DNA from: Polyangium spumosum
GTDB lineage: Bacteria > Myxococcota_A > Polyangia > Polyangiales > Polyangiaceae
Assembly: GCF_009649845.1 (NCBI RefSeq)
Contig: NZ_WJIE01000005.1
Coordinates: 62,001-126,000 of the forward strand
Direction: 5' to 3'
Length of the DNA stretch: 64,000 nucleotides
The notes beneath the pieces were generated by a model. The model was not told the origin of the DNA, did no database searches, and worked only from the letters and a program-made list of their open reading frames with translations. Numbering within the stretch: position 1 is the stretch's first letter; every line of letters begins with the position of its first letter. Both the position numbers and the translations under genes were made by a program. This document shows, one piece after another, positions 18,841 through 26,884 of the stretch.

Positions 18841-19704
18841 ATGTCGTACAAAACCCTCCTCTACCGCACCGAGGGCCGTATCGCGCGCATCACGCTGAAC
18901 CGCCCCGATCGGCGCAACGCGATTACCGACGAAATGCCGGGCGAGATCCGCGCGGCCGTCGATCGGGCGAACGACGACGATGGCGTGCACGTGATCGTCC
19001 TCGACGGCGCGGGCGCTTCCTTCTGCGCCGGCTACGACCTCACGCTCTTCGCCGAGGGCGAGGGCGCGACGATCGGCATCCAGGAGATGCCCTGGGATCC
19101 TCTGCTCGATTATCGGCACATGAAGCGCTTCACGGACGACTTCATGAGCCTGTGGCGGAGCTACAAGCCCACGATCTGCAAGGTGCACGGGCACGCCGTG
19201 GCCGGCGGGAGCGACATCGCGCTCTGTTGTGACCTCGTGGTGATGGCCGAGGACGCCTCGATCGGATATCCGCCGGCCCGCGTCTGGGGCTGCCCGACCA
19301 CCATGATGTGGGTCTATCGGCTCGGCGTCGAGCGCGCCAAACGGATGCTGCTCACCGGGGATCTCGTCACGGGCCTCGAGGCCAAGGCCATGGGGCTCGT
19401 GCTCGACGCGGTGCCGGCGGAGGCGCTCGAGGCGCGTGTCCTCGCGCTCGCCGAGCGCATGAGCGGCGCGCCGAAGAACCAGCTCATGATGCAGAAGCTC
19501 GTGATCAACCAGGCCTACGAGAACATGGGCCTCGCGAGCACGCAGATGCTCGCCACCCTCTTCGACGGCATCACCCGGCATTCGCCCGAGGGGATGTGGT
19601 TCAAGAAGCTGAGCGAGGAGCGAGGCTGGAAGGCCGCGGTCGCGTGGCGCGACAGCGGGCGGCCGATCCCCTCGATCAAGGATCCCGGCGAGGGCGAAGG
19701 TTAG
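18841..19704 (+). CDS. Crotonase/enoyl-CoA hydratase-fold protein lacking usual catalytic Glu
   Basis: The 287-residue protein has the crotonase fold: [11 protein letters not shown], the oxyanion segment [15 protein letters not shown] and [20 protein letters not shown]. At the position of the first catalytic Glu of rat-type enoyl-CoA hydratase (PE in the family) this protein has PP (residues 144-145, GYPPARVWG), and the second Glu is replaced by a basic residue (ERAKRM). It is therefore probably not an ordinary hydratase; isomerase-like, hydrolase-like or non-catalytic roles are possible. ATG 18841 follows a 72-bp divergent gap from the M74 gene. It converges on the AHSA1 gene, six bases away. 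Confidence 0.85.
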   Translation: MSYKTLLYRTEGRIARITLNRPDRRNAITDEMPGEIRAAVDRANDDDGVHVIVLDGAGASFCAGYDLTLFAEGEGATIGIQEMPWDPLLDYRHMKRFTDDFMSLWRSYKPTICKVHGHAVAGGSDIALCCDLVVMAEDASIGYPPARVWGCPTTMMWVYRLGVERAKRMLLTGDLVTGLEAKAMGLVLDAVPAEALEARVLALAERMSGAPKNQLMMQKLVINQAYENMGLASTQMLATLFDGITRHSPEGMWFKKLSEERGWKAAVAWRDSGRPIPSIKDPGEGEG

Positions 19705-19710
19705 AGGCCT

Positions 19711-20172
19711 TCAAGCGGCGGCCGCCTCGCGCGCGAGACCCTCGCCGAGTTTGTCGAGGCCGATCTTCGTCCCGTGCTCGCGCTGGGCCGGATCGTCGTG
19801 TCCATCCAGGAAAGCGCCCTGCTCCGTGAAGACGAAGCGCGTCCCTTTGCCCTCGGCGCGGAGCTCGATCGTCACCAGCGAGACCGAGATCCGCGCCTCG
19901 TCGCGGTGCATGTCGTACGTGTAGACGATCCGCTGGTCCGGCACGATGTCCTGAAACCGCGTCTCGTTCGTGTAGACGGGGCCGCCTTTCGGGCCGCCCC
20001 GGTACGTCTCGTGGCCTCCGACGCGGAAATCGAGCTCGTGCGTGCCCCCCTCGTGGCAGCCGAACCACTTCCGCTTCTCCTCGGCCGTGGCGAAGGCCTT
20101 GAAAACACGCGCCGGTGAGGCCTGATAAAAACGCTCGATGACAAAGGTGGTGTGCTTGACGGATCGTTCCAT
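19711..20172 (-). CDS. SRPBCC/AHSA1-domain protein
   Basis: The 153-residue protein has the START-like AHSA1 pattern: [22 protein letters not shown], a strand-rich core with [21 protein letters not shown], and a final amphipathic helix near [14 protein letters not shown]. It lies 6 bases downstream of the ArsR-type gene on the same strand, an arrangement very common for this family. The ligand is unknown. Confidence 0.88.
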   Translation of the reverse strand: MERSVKHTTFVIERFYQASPARVFKAFATAEEKRKWFGCHEGGTHELDFRVGGHETYRGGPKGGPVYTNETRFQDIVPDQRIVYTYDMHRDEARISVSLVTIELRAEGKGTRFVFTEQGAFLDGHDDPAQREHGTKIGLDKLGEGLAREAAAA

Positions 20173-20178
20173 GAGGAT

Positions 20179-20526
20179 TCATTCCTTCGATTCGGGTTCG
20201 TCGGGGTGCTCGGCGAGGTAATCGCCGAGCCGGTCGAAGCAACGCTCCCAGGCCGCTCGCCGCTCGGCGATCCATCGCTCGGCCGTCCGCAGCGCCGCGG
20301 GCTCGAGCCGGCACGTCCGCACCCGCCCGGCCTTCTCCGAACGGACGAGGCCGCTCGTCTCCAGCACTTGCAGGTGCTGCATCACCGCCGGCAGCGACAT
20401 GGAAAGCGGCTCGGCGAGCTCACTCACCGAGGCCGGCCCGCGGCTCAGCCGCTCGATCATGACCCGCCGGTTCGGGTCCGCGAGCGCCTGAAACATACGG
20501 TCGAGCGACGTGGCTTGGTTAAGCAC
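20179..20526 (-). CDS. ArsR-family winged-helix repressor
   Basis: The 115-residue protein has the ArsR/SmtB winged-helix pattern: FQALADPNRRVMIERLSRG, recognition region SVSELAEPLSMSLPAVMQHLQVLETSGLV, wing EKAGRVRTCRLEP, and a dimerisation helix. It lacks the Cys metal-binding box of metalloregulators, as is usual for the ArsR-AHSA1 pairs. The start is GTG 20526; an internal ATG at 20496 would lose the first helix. A strong promoter places +1 at or next to this GTG (see promoter entry), implying leaderless translation and autoregulation. Confidence 0.87.
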   Translation of the reverse strand: MLNQATSLDRMFQALADPNRRVMIERLSRGPASVSELAEPLSMSLPAVMQHLQVLETSGLVRSEKAGRVRTCRLEPAALRTAERWIAERRAAWERCFDRLGDYLAEHPDEPESKE

Positions 20527-20560
20527 GTGCCTAAGTATCGCGGCCGGCCTGGGTTGTCAA
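20519..20560 (-). promoter_or_regulatory. Promoter and operator palindrome of the ArsR gene
   Basis: On the minus strand TTGACA (20560-20555) and TACTTA (20537-20532) are separated by exactly 17 bp. A 16-bp palindrome with one mismatch, TTAAGCACGTGCCTAA (20519-20534), covers the -10, the expected +1 and the GTG start codon, a typical place for an autorepressor site. The expected +1 (about 20525) coincides with the start codon. Confidence 0.6.
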
Positions 20561-20703
20561 GAAACAGTTTGGCAAACACTGAAGTGTCCTGCCCGACAGA
20601 CAAAAAAACTTGGGGGGCGTGTCGATCGGGCCGGCGCCCGTTCGTCGTGACGATGAAGCCAAGTCGGGGAGCCCAGCCCGGCAGAGCCGAGAGTAAGGAG
20701 ACG

Positions 20704-21138
20704 ACGATGCGATTCATGATTTGCGCCGCCCCGGACCCGAACGCCCCGAAGACCGAGGGAGCTCCGCCGAGCGAGGAGCTCATCGCCCGTTACATGAAAT
20801 TCAACGAGGACATGACGAAGGCCGGCGTGCTCGTGACGGCCGAGGGCGTGAACCCGGGCCGTGAGGGCGCGCGGGTCGGCGTCAAGGGCGGCAAGCGGGT
20901 CGTGCTCGACGGGCCGTTCGTCGAGACGAAGGAGCTCGTCGGTGGGTTTTACCTGATCGACGTGAACAGCCGCGAGGAGGCCATCGAATGGGCCCTGCGC
21001 TGCCCCACGGGGATCGGACACGACGACATCCTCACCATTTTGCCGATGACGGACGCGGACGACCTCCCGCCCGAGATGATGGCCATCATCGAGAAGGTCG
21101 CGCCGACGTGGGTTCAATCGTTCTCGAAAAAAAAGTAG
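20704..21138 (+). CDS. YCII-related (DGPF-domain) protein 1
   Basis: The 144-residue protein has the YCII/DGPF pattern: MRFMICAA start, a central VVLDGPFVETKELVGGFYLI and SREEAIEWALRCP. The fold is a ferredoxin-like alpha/beta barrel, enzymatic role unknown. GGAG lies at good distance before ATG 20704. It is the first of two paralogues preceding an ECF sigma factor of the ECF42 type, whose genes are known to sit next to DGPF proteins. Confidence 0.9.
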   Translation, partial: TMRFMICAAPDPNAPKTEGAPPSEELIARYMKFNEDMTKAGVLVTAEGVNPGREGARVGVKGGKRVVLDGPFVETKELVGGFYLIDVNSREEAIEWALRCPTGIGHDDILTILPMTDADDLPPEMMAIIEKVAPTWVQSFSKKK

Positions 21139-21195
21139 AAGGGCGCGTCGATTTCAGGGCCCCTCGTTCGACGTGAGGATGAAGGAGAGACGACG

Positions 21196-21624
21196 ATGAA
21201 GTTCATGATTCTGGTCAAGGCGACGAAGGACAGCGAGGCCGGCGTGCTGCCCAGCGAGGAGATGCTCGCCGCGATGGGCAAGTACAACGAGGAGCTCGTC
21301 AAGGCCGGCGTGATGGTCGCGGGCGAGGGGTTGCACCCGAGCTCGAAGGGCGCGCGCGTCCGGTTCTCCGGGAAGGACCGGACCGTGATCGACGGCCCGT
21401 TCGCCGAGACGAAGGAGCTCGTCGCGGGCTTCTGGATGTGGCAGGTGCGCTCGAAGGAAGAGGCGATCGAGTGGGTCAAGCGGATGCCGAACCCCATGCT
21501 CGAGGAGAGCGAGGTCGAGATCCGGCAGGTGTTCGACACGGAGGACTTCGCGCCGAGTGATCCCACGGGCGAGCTGCGCGCGGCGGAGGAGCGGCTCCGG
21601 GCCCAGGTCGAAGGGAAGAAGTAA
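21196..21624 (+). CDS. YCII-related (DGPF-domain) protein 2
   Basis: The 142-residue protein is a paralogue of its neighbour: MKFMILVKATKDSEAG, TVIDGPFAETKELVAGFWMW and SKEEAIEWVKRMP. It has a longer charged C-terminal tail (ELRAAEERLRAQVEGKK). GAGAGACGACG precedes ATG 21196. It is 48 bp upstream of the sigma-factor start and probably co-transcribed with it. Confidence 0.9.
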   Translation: MKFMILVKATKDSEAGVLPSEEMLAAMGKYNEELVKAGVMVAGEGLHPSSKGARVRFSGKDRTVIDGPFAETKELVAGFWMWQVRSKEEAIEWVKRMPNPMLEESEVEIRQVFDTEDFAPSDPTGELRAAEERLRAQVEGKK

Positions 21625-21672
21625 CGAGACAAACCCTTGCGCGGGCGGTGGAAGATGCTCTGATCCGCCCTC

Positions 21673-22953
21673 GTGACGGCCTCCGCTACCCACCGCGCGA
21701 TCGACGCGGTCTTCCGGATCGAGTCGGCCAAGCTCATCGCCGGGCTCGCGCGGATCGTGCGTGACGTCGGCCTCGCGGAGGAGCTCGCGCAGGACGCGCT
21801 CGTCACCGCGCTGGAGCGGTGGCCCGAGGCGGGCATCCCGGAGAACCCGGGCGCCTGGCTCATGGCCACCGCGAAACACCGCGCGATCGATCACGTCCGC
21901 CGCAGCAAGCGGATCGAGCGCAAGCACGAGGAGCTCGGGCACACGATCGAGGCCGCGCAGCCGTCGATCGCGCCCGATCTCGAGGCCGCGATCGACGAGG
22001 ACGTGGGCGACGACCTCCTGCGGCTCGTGTTCACGGCCTGTCACCCGGTGCTCTCGACCGAGGCGCGTGTCGCGCTCACGCTCCGCTTGCTCGGCGGGCT
22101 CTCGACCGAGGAGATCGCGCGCGCCTTCCTGGTCCCGGAGCCGACCGTGGCCCAGCGGATCGTCCGCGCCAAACGCACGCTCGCCGAGGCGCGCGTGCCC
22201 TTCGAGGTCCCGCGCGGCGAGGAGCTCGCCGTCCGGCTGTCGTCGGTGCTGCAGGTGATCTACCTCGTCTTCAACGAGGGGTACTCGGCGACCGCCGGCG
22301 ACGACTGGATGCGGCCCGCGCTCTGCGAGGACGCGCTGCGCCTCGGCCGCATCCTGGCCGAGCTCCTGCCGAAGGAGCCCGAGGTCCACGGCCTCGTCGC
22401 GCTCATGGAGATCCAGGCGTCACGGGCGCGCGCGCGGGTCGGCCCGTCGGGAGAGCCGATCCTCTTGCTCGAGCAGAACCGCGGGCTCTGGGACCAGCTC
22501 CTCATCCGCAGGGGCCTCGCGGCGCTCGCGCGGGCCGAGGCGCTCGGGGGCGCGTGGGGCCCGTACGCGCTGCAAGCCGCGATCGCCGCCTGCCACGCGC
22601 GGGCGCGCGCCGCCGAGGAGACGGACTGGCCACGTATCGCGGCGCTCTACCTGGCGCTCGTCGAGGTCACGCCGTCCCCCGTCGTGGAGCTGAACCGCGC
22701 CGTCGCGTTTGGCATGGCGTTTGGCCCCGCCGCGGCCCTCCCGCTCGTCGACGCGCTGCTCGCGGAGCCCTCGCTCGCGCAGTATCACCTCCTGCCGAGC
22801 GTACGCGGCGACCTGCTCGCGAAGCTCGGCCGAATGGACGAGGCGCGCGTGGAGCTCGAGCGCGCCGCTTCGCTCACGCGGAACACACGCGAGCGTGCCA
22901 TCCTGCTCGAGCGCGCCGCCGCCTGCGCCCGCGCCTCGTCTCGCGCGGATTGA
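21673..22953 (+). CDS. ECF42-type RNA polymerase sigma factor (DUF6596 extension)
   Basis: The 426-residue protein begins with sigma-70 region 2 (GLAEELAQDALVTALERWP; NPGAWLMATAKHRAIDHVRR), followed by region 4 (LRLLGGLSTEEIARAFLVPE, TVAQRIVRAKRTL). It then has a ~240-residue C-terminal extension with VLQVIYLVFNEGYSA and TPR-like helices (DUF6596). This is the ECF42 architecture, in which the extension is thought to control activity instead of a separate anti-sigma factor; none is seen here. The start is GTG 21673. The two upstream YCII genes are the characteristic partners. Confidence 0.9.
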   Translation: MTASATHRAIDAVFRIESAKLIAGLARIVRDVGLAEELAQDALVTALERWPEAGIPENPGAWLMATAKHRAIDHVRRSKRIERKHEELGHTIEAAQPSIAPDLEAAIDEDVGDDLLRLVFTACHPVLSTEARVALTLRLLGGLSTEEIARAFLVPEPTVAQRIVRAKRTLAEARVPFEVPRGEELAVRLSSVLQVIYLVFNEGYSATAGDDWMRPALCEDALRLGRILAELLPKEPEVHGLVALMEIQASRARARVGPSGEPILLLEQNRGLWDQLLIRRGLAALARAEALGGAWGPYALQAAIAACHARARAAEETDWPRIAALYLALVEVTPSPVVELNRAVAFGMAFGPAAALPLVDALLAEPSLAQYHLLPSVRGDLLAKLGRMDEARVELERAASLTRNTRERAILLERAAACARASSRAD

Positions 22954-23014
22954 CCTTCGAGAGACGCCGGGAGGACACGCACGCGGCGCGACGGCGTACC
23001 CTGTCCTGGAAATC

Positions 23015-25921
23015 ATGCCCTCCGCCGCCGACGGCTCGCCCGTATCCCTGCCCCTCCGCTATCGCCTCCCGAATCCCCCGCCCCTCTTCGTCGGACGCGC
23101 CGAGGAGGCCGAGCGCCTCCGGGCCATGATCCTCCGCGCCCCCGTCTCCGTCGTCTGGGGCCTCGGCGGGCTCGGCAAGACCGCACTCGTCCTCCACACC
23201 CTGCACCACGCCTTCCCGGAGCAGGCCTCGCGCACCCTCTTCATCGGCTTGCGCCCCGCCGAGCCGCCCGGCGTCGTCCAGGTGGAGATCATGCGCGCCA
23301 TCGCCGCCGCCTCCGGGCTCGCCAGGGTCGACTGGTCCGGCCTGCTCGACGACCCCGACGCCCTGCTCGCCACCCTCCTCGATCGCACCGAGGCCCGCGC
23401 CGACTGGGTCGTCCTCGACGACCTCCACCACGCCGACGCGCGCGGCAGCCGCGACGTCCTCGCCGCCCTCACCCGCTACGCGCGCAAGACCCGCTGGATC
23501 GTCACGAGCCGCGTCGACCCCACGCTCCCGGAGCTCGCCGACCAGACCCTCTTCCTCGGCGGCATGAGCCACGCCGACCTCTACCAGCTCGCCGCGCGTT
23601 GCGCCCAGGAGCACGCGCCCGTCGAGCTCCGCCAGGCCACCGACGCCGCCGCCGGTTCGCCCTGGCGCCTGCGCCAGCTCCTCGCCGGCGGCGCCCCGCG
23701 CAGCGCCGAGGGGGACCTCCTCCACGCCGCCCCGCCCGAGGCCGTCCCGCTCCTCGAAGCCCTCGCCGTCCTCGACCTGCCCCTCTCGCCCACCTCCCTC
23801 GGCGCCATCGTCCCCCTGCCCCCGCCCGACGTCCTCGACGCCCTCGAGCGGCGCGGCATCGTCGAGCGATCCTCGGGCGGCATGCGGCTGCACGACGTCG
23901 CCAGGCCACTCTTCCAGGACCGCGAAGGCCTGCGCCTGCGCAAGAGCCACGCGGCGAGCGCCCTCGCCCACGTCGACGATCCGCTCGCCACCCTCGAAGC
24001 GCTCCGCCTCTTGCTTGGCCTCGGGCGGTACGACGAGGCCGTCGCCTTGCTCGAGGCCCGCTGCGAGCTCGTCCTCGCCGCCGGGCTCGCCCCTCGATTG
24101 TCCCGGCTCATCGAGCCGCTCGAAGGTCCACGCTTCGCCCGCTTCCGGCTCCGATGCGCCGTGGAGCTCGGCGACCCCGCCGCCCTCGACGCCGCGACCC
24201 TGCCCGATCCACCCACCCTGAAAGACCGCTTCCTCTGGGCGCTGTCCCGCTTCGTCCGCGGCCACATCGCCGAGACCGCGCCCGTGGCCGCCGAGGTCCG
24301 GCGCGCCGCCGCGGACGGGCCCGCCGCCGCCTCGCTCGCGTTCGCCGCCGGTATCCTCGAAGCTGGCTGCCTCGGCGAGCAGGGCCGCGCCGACGAGGCC
24401 CTCGCCGTCATCGAGTCCCTCGCGCCCGACACCCCCCACGCCGCCGCCTTGCGCGAGGTGCACCGCGCCCGCTGGCGCATGCACGTCGGAGCGATCGTCG
24501 AGGCGATGGACGTGCTCGAGCGCCTCCTCGCCTTGCACCTCGATCCGGACACGGCCACGGCGCGTGAGGTGCGCGACGAGCTCGTCGTCACCTTCTGCTT
24601 CATCGGCCGCATCCGCCGGCTCACGCAGGCCCTCGCCGCCCTCTCGCTCGCCGCGCCCACGGGCCACGCCGCCCTCTTCGGCTCCCGCCGAGGCCTGCTC
24701 ACCGAGGCCATGCTCGCCGTCCACGAAGGTCGCCTCGGCGACGCCCGGGCGCTCGTCGATGCCGTGGTACCGCTCACCGGACAAACCTCCTACCTGCGCT
24801 CCTTCGTCCACGCCCTCGACGTGGAGTGCAGGCTCATGGTCGGCGAGCTCGACGGCCTCGAAGCCCTCCTCCACGCCGTCCACGCCGAGGCCGCCCGCGC
24901 GGGCCACGCGCTCAACCAGTGTTTCGCGCTCGTCACCGCGTACCGGCTCGCCATCCTCCGCGGCAGAGCTTCGACCTCGCTCGCCGCCGGACCGCCCATC
25001 GTCACCCCCTTCTGGGCCTCGCTCCACGCGCTGATCGCGCGGTATCACGCTGTCCTGCACGGCCTACCGCCGCCTGCGCCGCCTCCGCTCGCCGACCCGA
25101 GCATCTTCGGCCGCGTCGTCGCCGCGCTCTTTCGCTCCGCCGAGGCCACCCTCGCCGGGGACCTCGTGGCGGCGCGCGTGCACGCCCTCGCCGCGCTCTC
25201 GGCCGCTCGCGAGCATGGGCACGTCCCGGGCGAGCTCGACGCCCTCCGCGCGCTCGCGGACGTCTTGCTGCTCGCCGACGACGACGGCCTCGCCTCCACC
25301 GCCGTGCAGCTTCGTGAGCGCGCCGAGGCCGCGGGGTCTCGGCGCTTCTCCGCCGAGGCCGAATGGTTTTTGGCCACGCTCGGCCCCGCCCTGCACCCTG
25401 CCGCGCTCGAGCCCTTTTGTGCCCTCGTGGACGTGGCGCCCGTCGCTGCGCGCCGGGCCCGCGCCTTGCTCGGCGAGCCTGCCGAGCTCGACCTCGTCGA
25501 CGGCGCCGTGGTCGACGCCCTCCGCCGCAGGTTGTCGAGCCCGGCGATCGTGCGCGTGGCGGAGCGCGCGCCCGAGTCGATCGGCGGCGCGGGCTGGGGG
25601 CTCGACCTCGGCGCGCGCAAGGCGTGGCTGCCGCGCGGCCGCGTCGTCGACCTCTCCACCCGGCCGATGCTCTGCCGCCTCCTGCTCGCGATCGCGGAGC
25701 GGGGCGGGCGCGCGACGAAAGAAGAGATCGTCCTCTTCGTCTGGTCTTCGCGTGACTACCACCCCATGCGCGACGACAAGCGCCTGCACGTCGCGGTCCG
25801 CAAGGTACGCCTCCTCGTGGAGGACGACCCCTCGCACCCGCGCCGCCTCGTCACCACGGAGGACGGTTATGCCTTCGGCGAGGCCGAGCCGTTTCGCCTG
25901 CTCGCCGCCGACGGAGGCTAG
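23015..25921 (+). CDS. Large P-loop ATPase with TPR-like middle and winged-helix C-terminus
   Basis: The 968-residue protein has an N-terminal NTPase: Walker A GLGGLGKT (residues 49-56) and Walker B WVVLDDLHH near residue 137, then an arginine-finger-like ITSR. The middle ~500 residues are helical, Ala/Leu-rich and TPR-like. The last ~110 residues contain an OmpR/SARP-like winged helix (KRLHVAVRKVRLLVEDDPSH, LVTTEDGYAF). This resembles an LAL/AfsR-type signal-transducing ATPase regulator with the DNA-binding domain at the C-terminus. Its ligand and targets are unknown. ATG 23015 is chosen over the upstream open frame, which lies inside the sigma-factor gene. Confidence 0.8.
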   Translation: MPSAADGSPVSLPLRYRLPNPPPLFVGRAEEAERLRAMILRAPVSVVWGLGGLGKTALVLHTLHHAFPEQASRTLFIGLRPAEPPGVVQVEIMRAIAAASGLARVDWSGLLDDPDALLATLLDRTEARADWVVLDDLHHADARGSRDVLAALTRYARKTRWIVTSRVDPTLPELADQTLFLGGMSHADLYQLAARCAQEHAPVELRQATDAAAGSPWRLRQLLAGGAPRSAEGDLLHAAPPEAVPLLEALAVLDLPLSPTSLGAIVPLPPPDVLDALERRGIVERSSGGMRLHDVARPLFQDREGLRLRKSHAASALAHVDDPLATLEALRLLLGLGRYDEAVALLEARCELVLAAGLAPRLSRLIEPLEGPRFARFRLRCAVELGDPAALDAATLPDPPTLKDRFLWALSRFVRGHIAETAPVAAEVRRAAADGPAAASLAFAAGILEAGCLGEQGRADEALAVIESLAPDTPHAAALREVHRARWRMHVGAIVEAMDVLERLLALHLDPDTATAREVRDELVVTFCFIGRIRRLTQALAALSLAAPTGHAALFGSRRGLLTEAMLAVHEGRLGDARALVDAVVPLTGQTSYLRSFVHALDVECRLMVGELDGLEALLHAVHAEAARAGHALNQCFALVTAYRLAILRGRASTSLAAGPPIVTPFWASLHALIARYHAVLHGLPPPAPPPLADPSIFGRVVAALFRSAEATLAGDLVAARVHALAALSAAREHGHVPGELDALRALADVLLLADDDGLASTAVQLRERAEAAGSRRFSAEAEWFLATLGPALHPAALEPFCALVDVAPVAARRARALLGEPAELDLVDGAVVDALRRRLSSPAIVRVAERAPESIGGAGWGLDLGARKAWLPRGRVVDLSTRPMLCRLLLAIAERGGRATKEEIVLFVWSSRDYHPMRDDKRLHVAVRKVRLLVEDDPSHPRRLVTTEDGYAFGEAEPFRLLAADGG

Positions 25922-25934
25922 CCGCCCAACGTCC

Positions 25935-25961
25935 GGGTAAGCGCAAGTTACCCGAGGTAAC
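25935..25961. promoter_or_regulatory. Clustered GGTAA/TTACC palindromes, candidate operator
   Basis: GGGTAA and TTACCC (25935-25953) form one inverted repeat, and GTTACC-CGA-GGTAAC (25947-25961) a second one sharing a half-site. The cluster lies between the large regulator and the lipoprotein gene, 88 bp before its ATG. It could be a binding site or a weak terminator; there is no T-run. Confidence 0.35.
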
Positions 25962-26048
25962 CCCCACGCCCCGCGCCCCTGGTGGATAGTCCCTTCGTCG
26001 CCAACGAACGCCGCGTCCCCCGCGGGCAGGCAGGAAGAGGAGAGAACC

Positions 26049-26720
26049 ATGAAGGCATTACGTGTCGTGCTCGCCATCGCTTCGCTCACGGCTCTCGCGG
26101 CTTGCGTCGTGACGCCCGTCGACGAGGGCTCGGTCGAAGGGCCGCTCGGCGAGGACGCGGCTGCCCTCAAGTTCCCGGGGGACCGGGACCTCACCTGGTC
26201 CGGCCCGGCGACGTACGGCGCTCTGTGGGCGAAGCAGTCCTTCACGCCCTACCCGGGCATCTACATGTACGACAATGGCCAGGGGGTCGACCATGGCGCC
26301 GTGTACCTCTCGCCCGGCACCGTGTGCAAGCTCGTGGGGTATCAGGAGGACGCGGAGCGTATCTACCTCGGGAGCGGCAATTGCAGCGGGCCTCGGGCGG
26401 GCCTCCAGGTCGCGCTGAGCTGCCTCAAGGGGGCGCCCATGGTCTGCAATGGCAGCCTGTCGACGGCGAACGGCGCGCAGTCGGGCATGTCGACGTCGAT
26501 GGCGATGAAGGTCTGCGCGCCCGACGGCTGTTACGAGGGCCCGAAAGACCCGGGGCCTTCGGGACCGAAGGGCCCCGCGGATTGCCCCGAGGGCCAGAGC
26601 CCCTGCGGCGGCGACGGCTGCTGCGGCCCGGGCGAGCGCTGCGGCGACGGCCAGTGCTGGGTGCCCGAGGAGGGCGACGAGCTCATCGCGCAGCAGGAGA
26701 TCGCGGCCGGCGGTCTCTGA
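26049..26720 (+). CDS. Cys-rich lipoprotein of unknown function
   Basis: The 223-residue protein has a lipoprotein signal with the lipobox LAAC (C19). The mature part has a Trp/Tyr-rich domain (residues 40-100) and many Cys residues. The C-terminal third is Pro/Gly-rich with a dense Cys cluster (CGGDGCCGPGERCGDGQCW) resembling small disulfide-rich adhesive or defensin-like modules of myxobacterial surface proteins. The ribosome-binding site AGGAAGAGGAG supports ATG 26049. No known family is recognised. An outer-membrane, surface-exposed location is inferred. Confidence 0.72.
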   Translation: MKALRVVLAIASLTALAACVVTPVDEGSVEGPLGEDAAALKFPGDRDLTWSGPATYGALWAKQSFTPYPGIYMYDNGQGVDHGAVYLSPGTVCKLVGYQEDAERIYLGSGNCSGPRAGLQVALSCLKGAPMVCNGSLSTANGAQSGMSTSMAMKVCAPDGCYEGPKDPGPSGPKGPADCPEGQSPCGGDGCCGPGERCGDGQCWVPEEGDELIAQQEIAAGGL

Positions 26721-26763
26721 CAGTGTGAGCGGAAAAGTTCCGTCGTAAGTGGAATCGACGATA

Positions 26764-26824
26764 CCTGAAGGTCTCGTGGGCACGACCTGAAGTCTCGTGG
26801 GCACGACCCGAAGGTCTCGTGGGC
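26764..26824. repeat. Left part of short GC-rich tandem repeat array
   Basis: Three head-to-tail copies of a 21-22 bp unit (CCTGAAGGTCTCGTGGGCAC plus GA), starting at 26764, 26786 and 26807. The third is cut by the left end of the transposon-like element. The unit resembles the core of the 42-43 bp repeats beyond the right end (GACCT..GGTC....GGGCACG), so both arrays may once have been continuous. Confidence 0.75.
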
Positions 26825-26884
26825 GGGTAGTGGCTGGATCCGGCCATGCGCCGAAAGTGGCGGGATATCCGCCCGGCCACTTTC
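26825..26884 (+). repeat. Left terminal and subterminal transposase-site repeats
   Basis: The end carries AGTGGCTGGAT (26829-26839), AGTGGCGGGAT (26856-26866) and an inverted copy in CGGCCACTTTC (from 26874). This array of one motif in one end is what a transposase-binding end usually looks like. The last copy touches the stop codon of the transposase gene. Confidence 0.65.
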
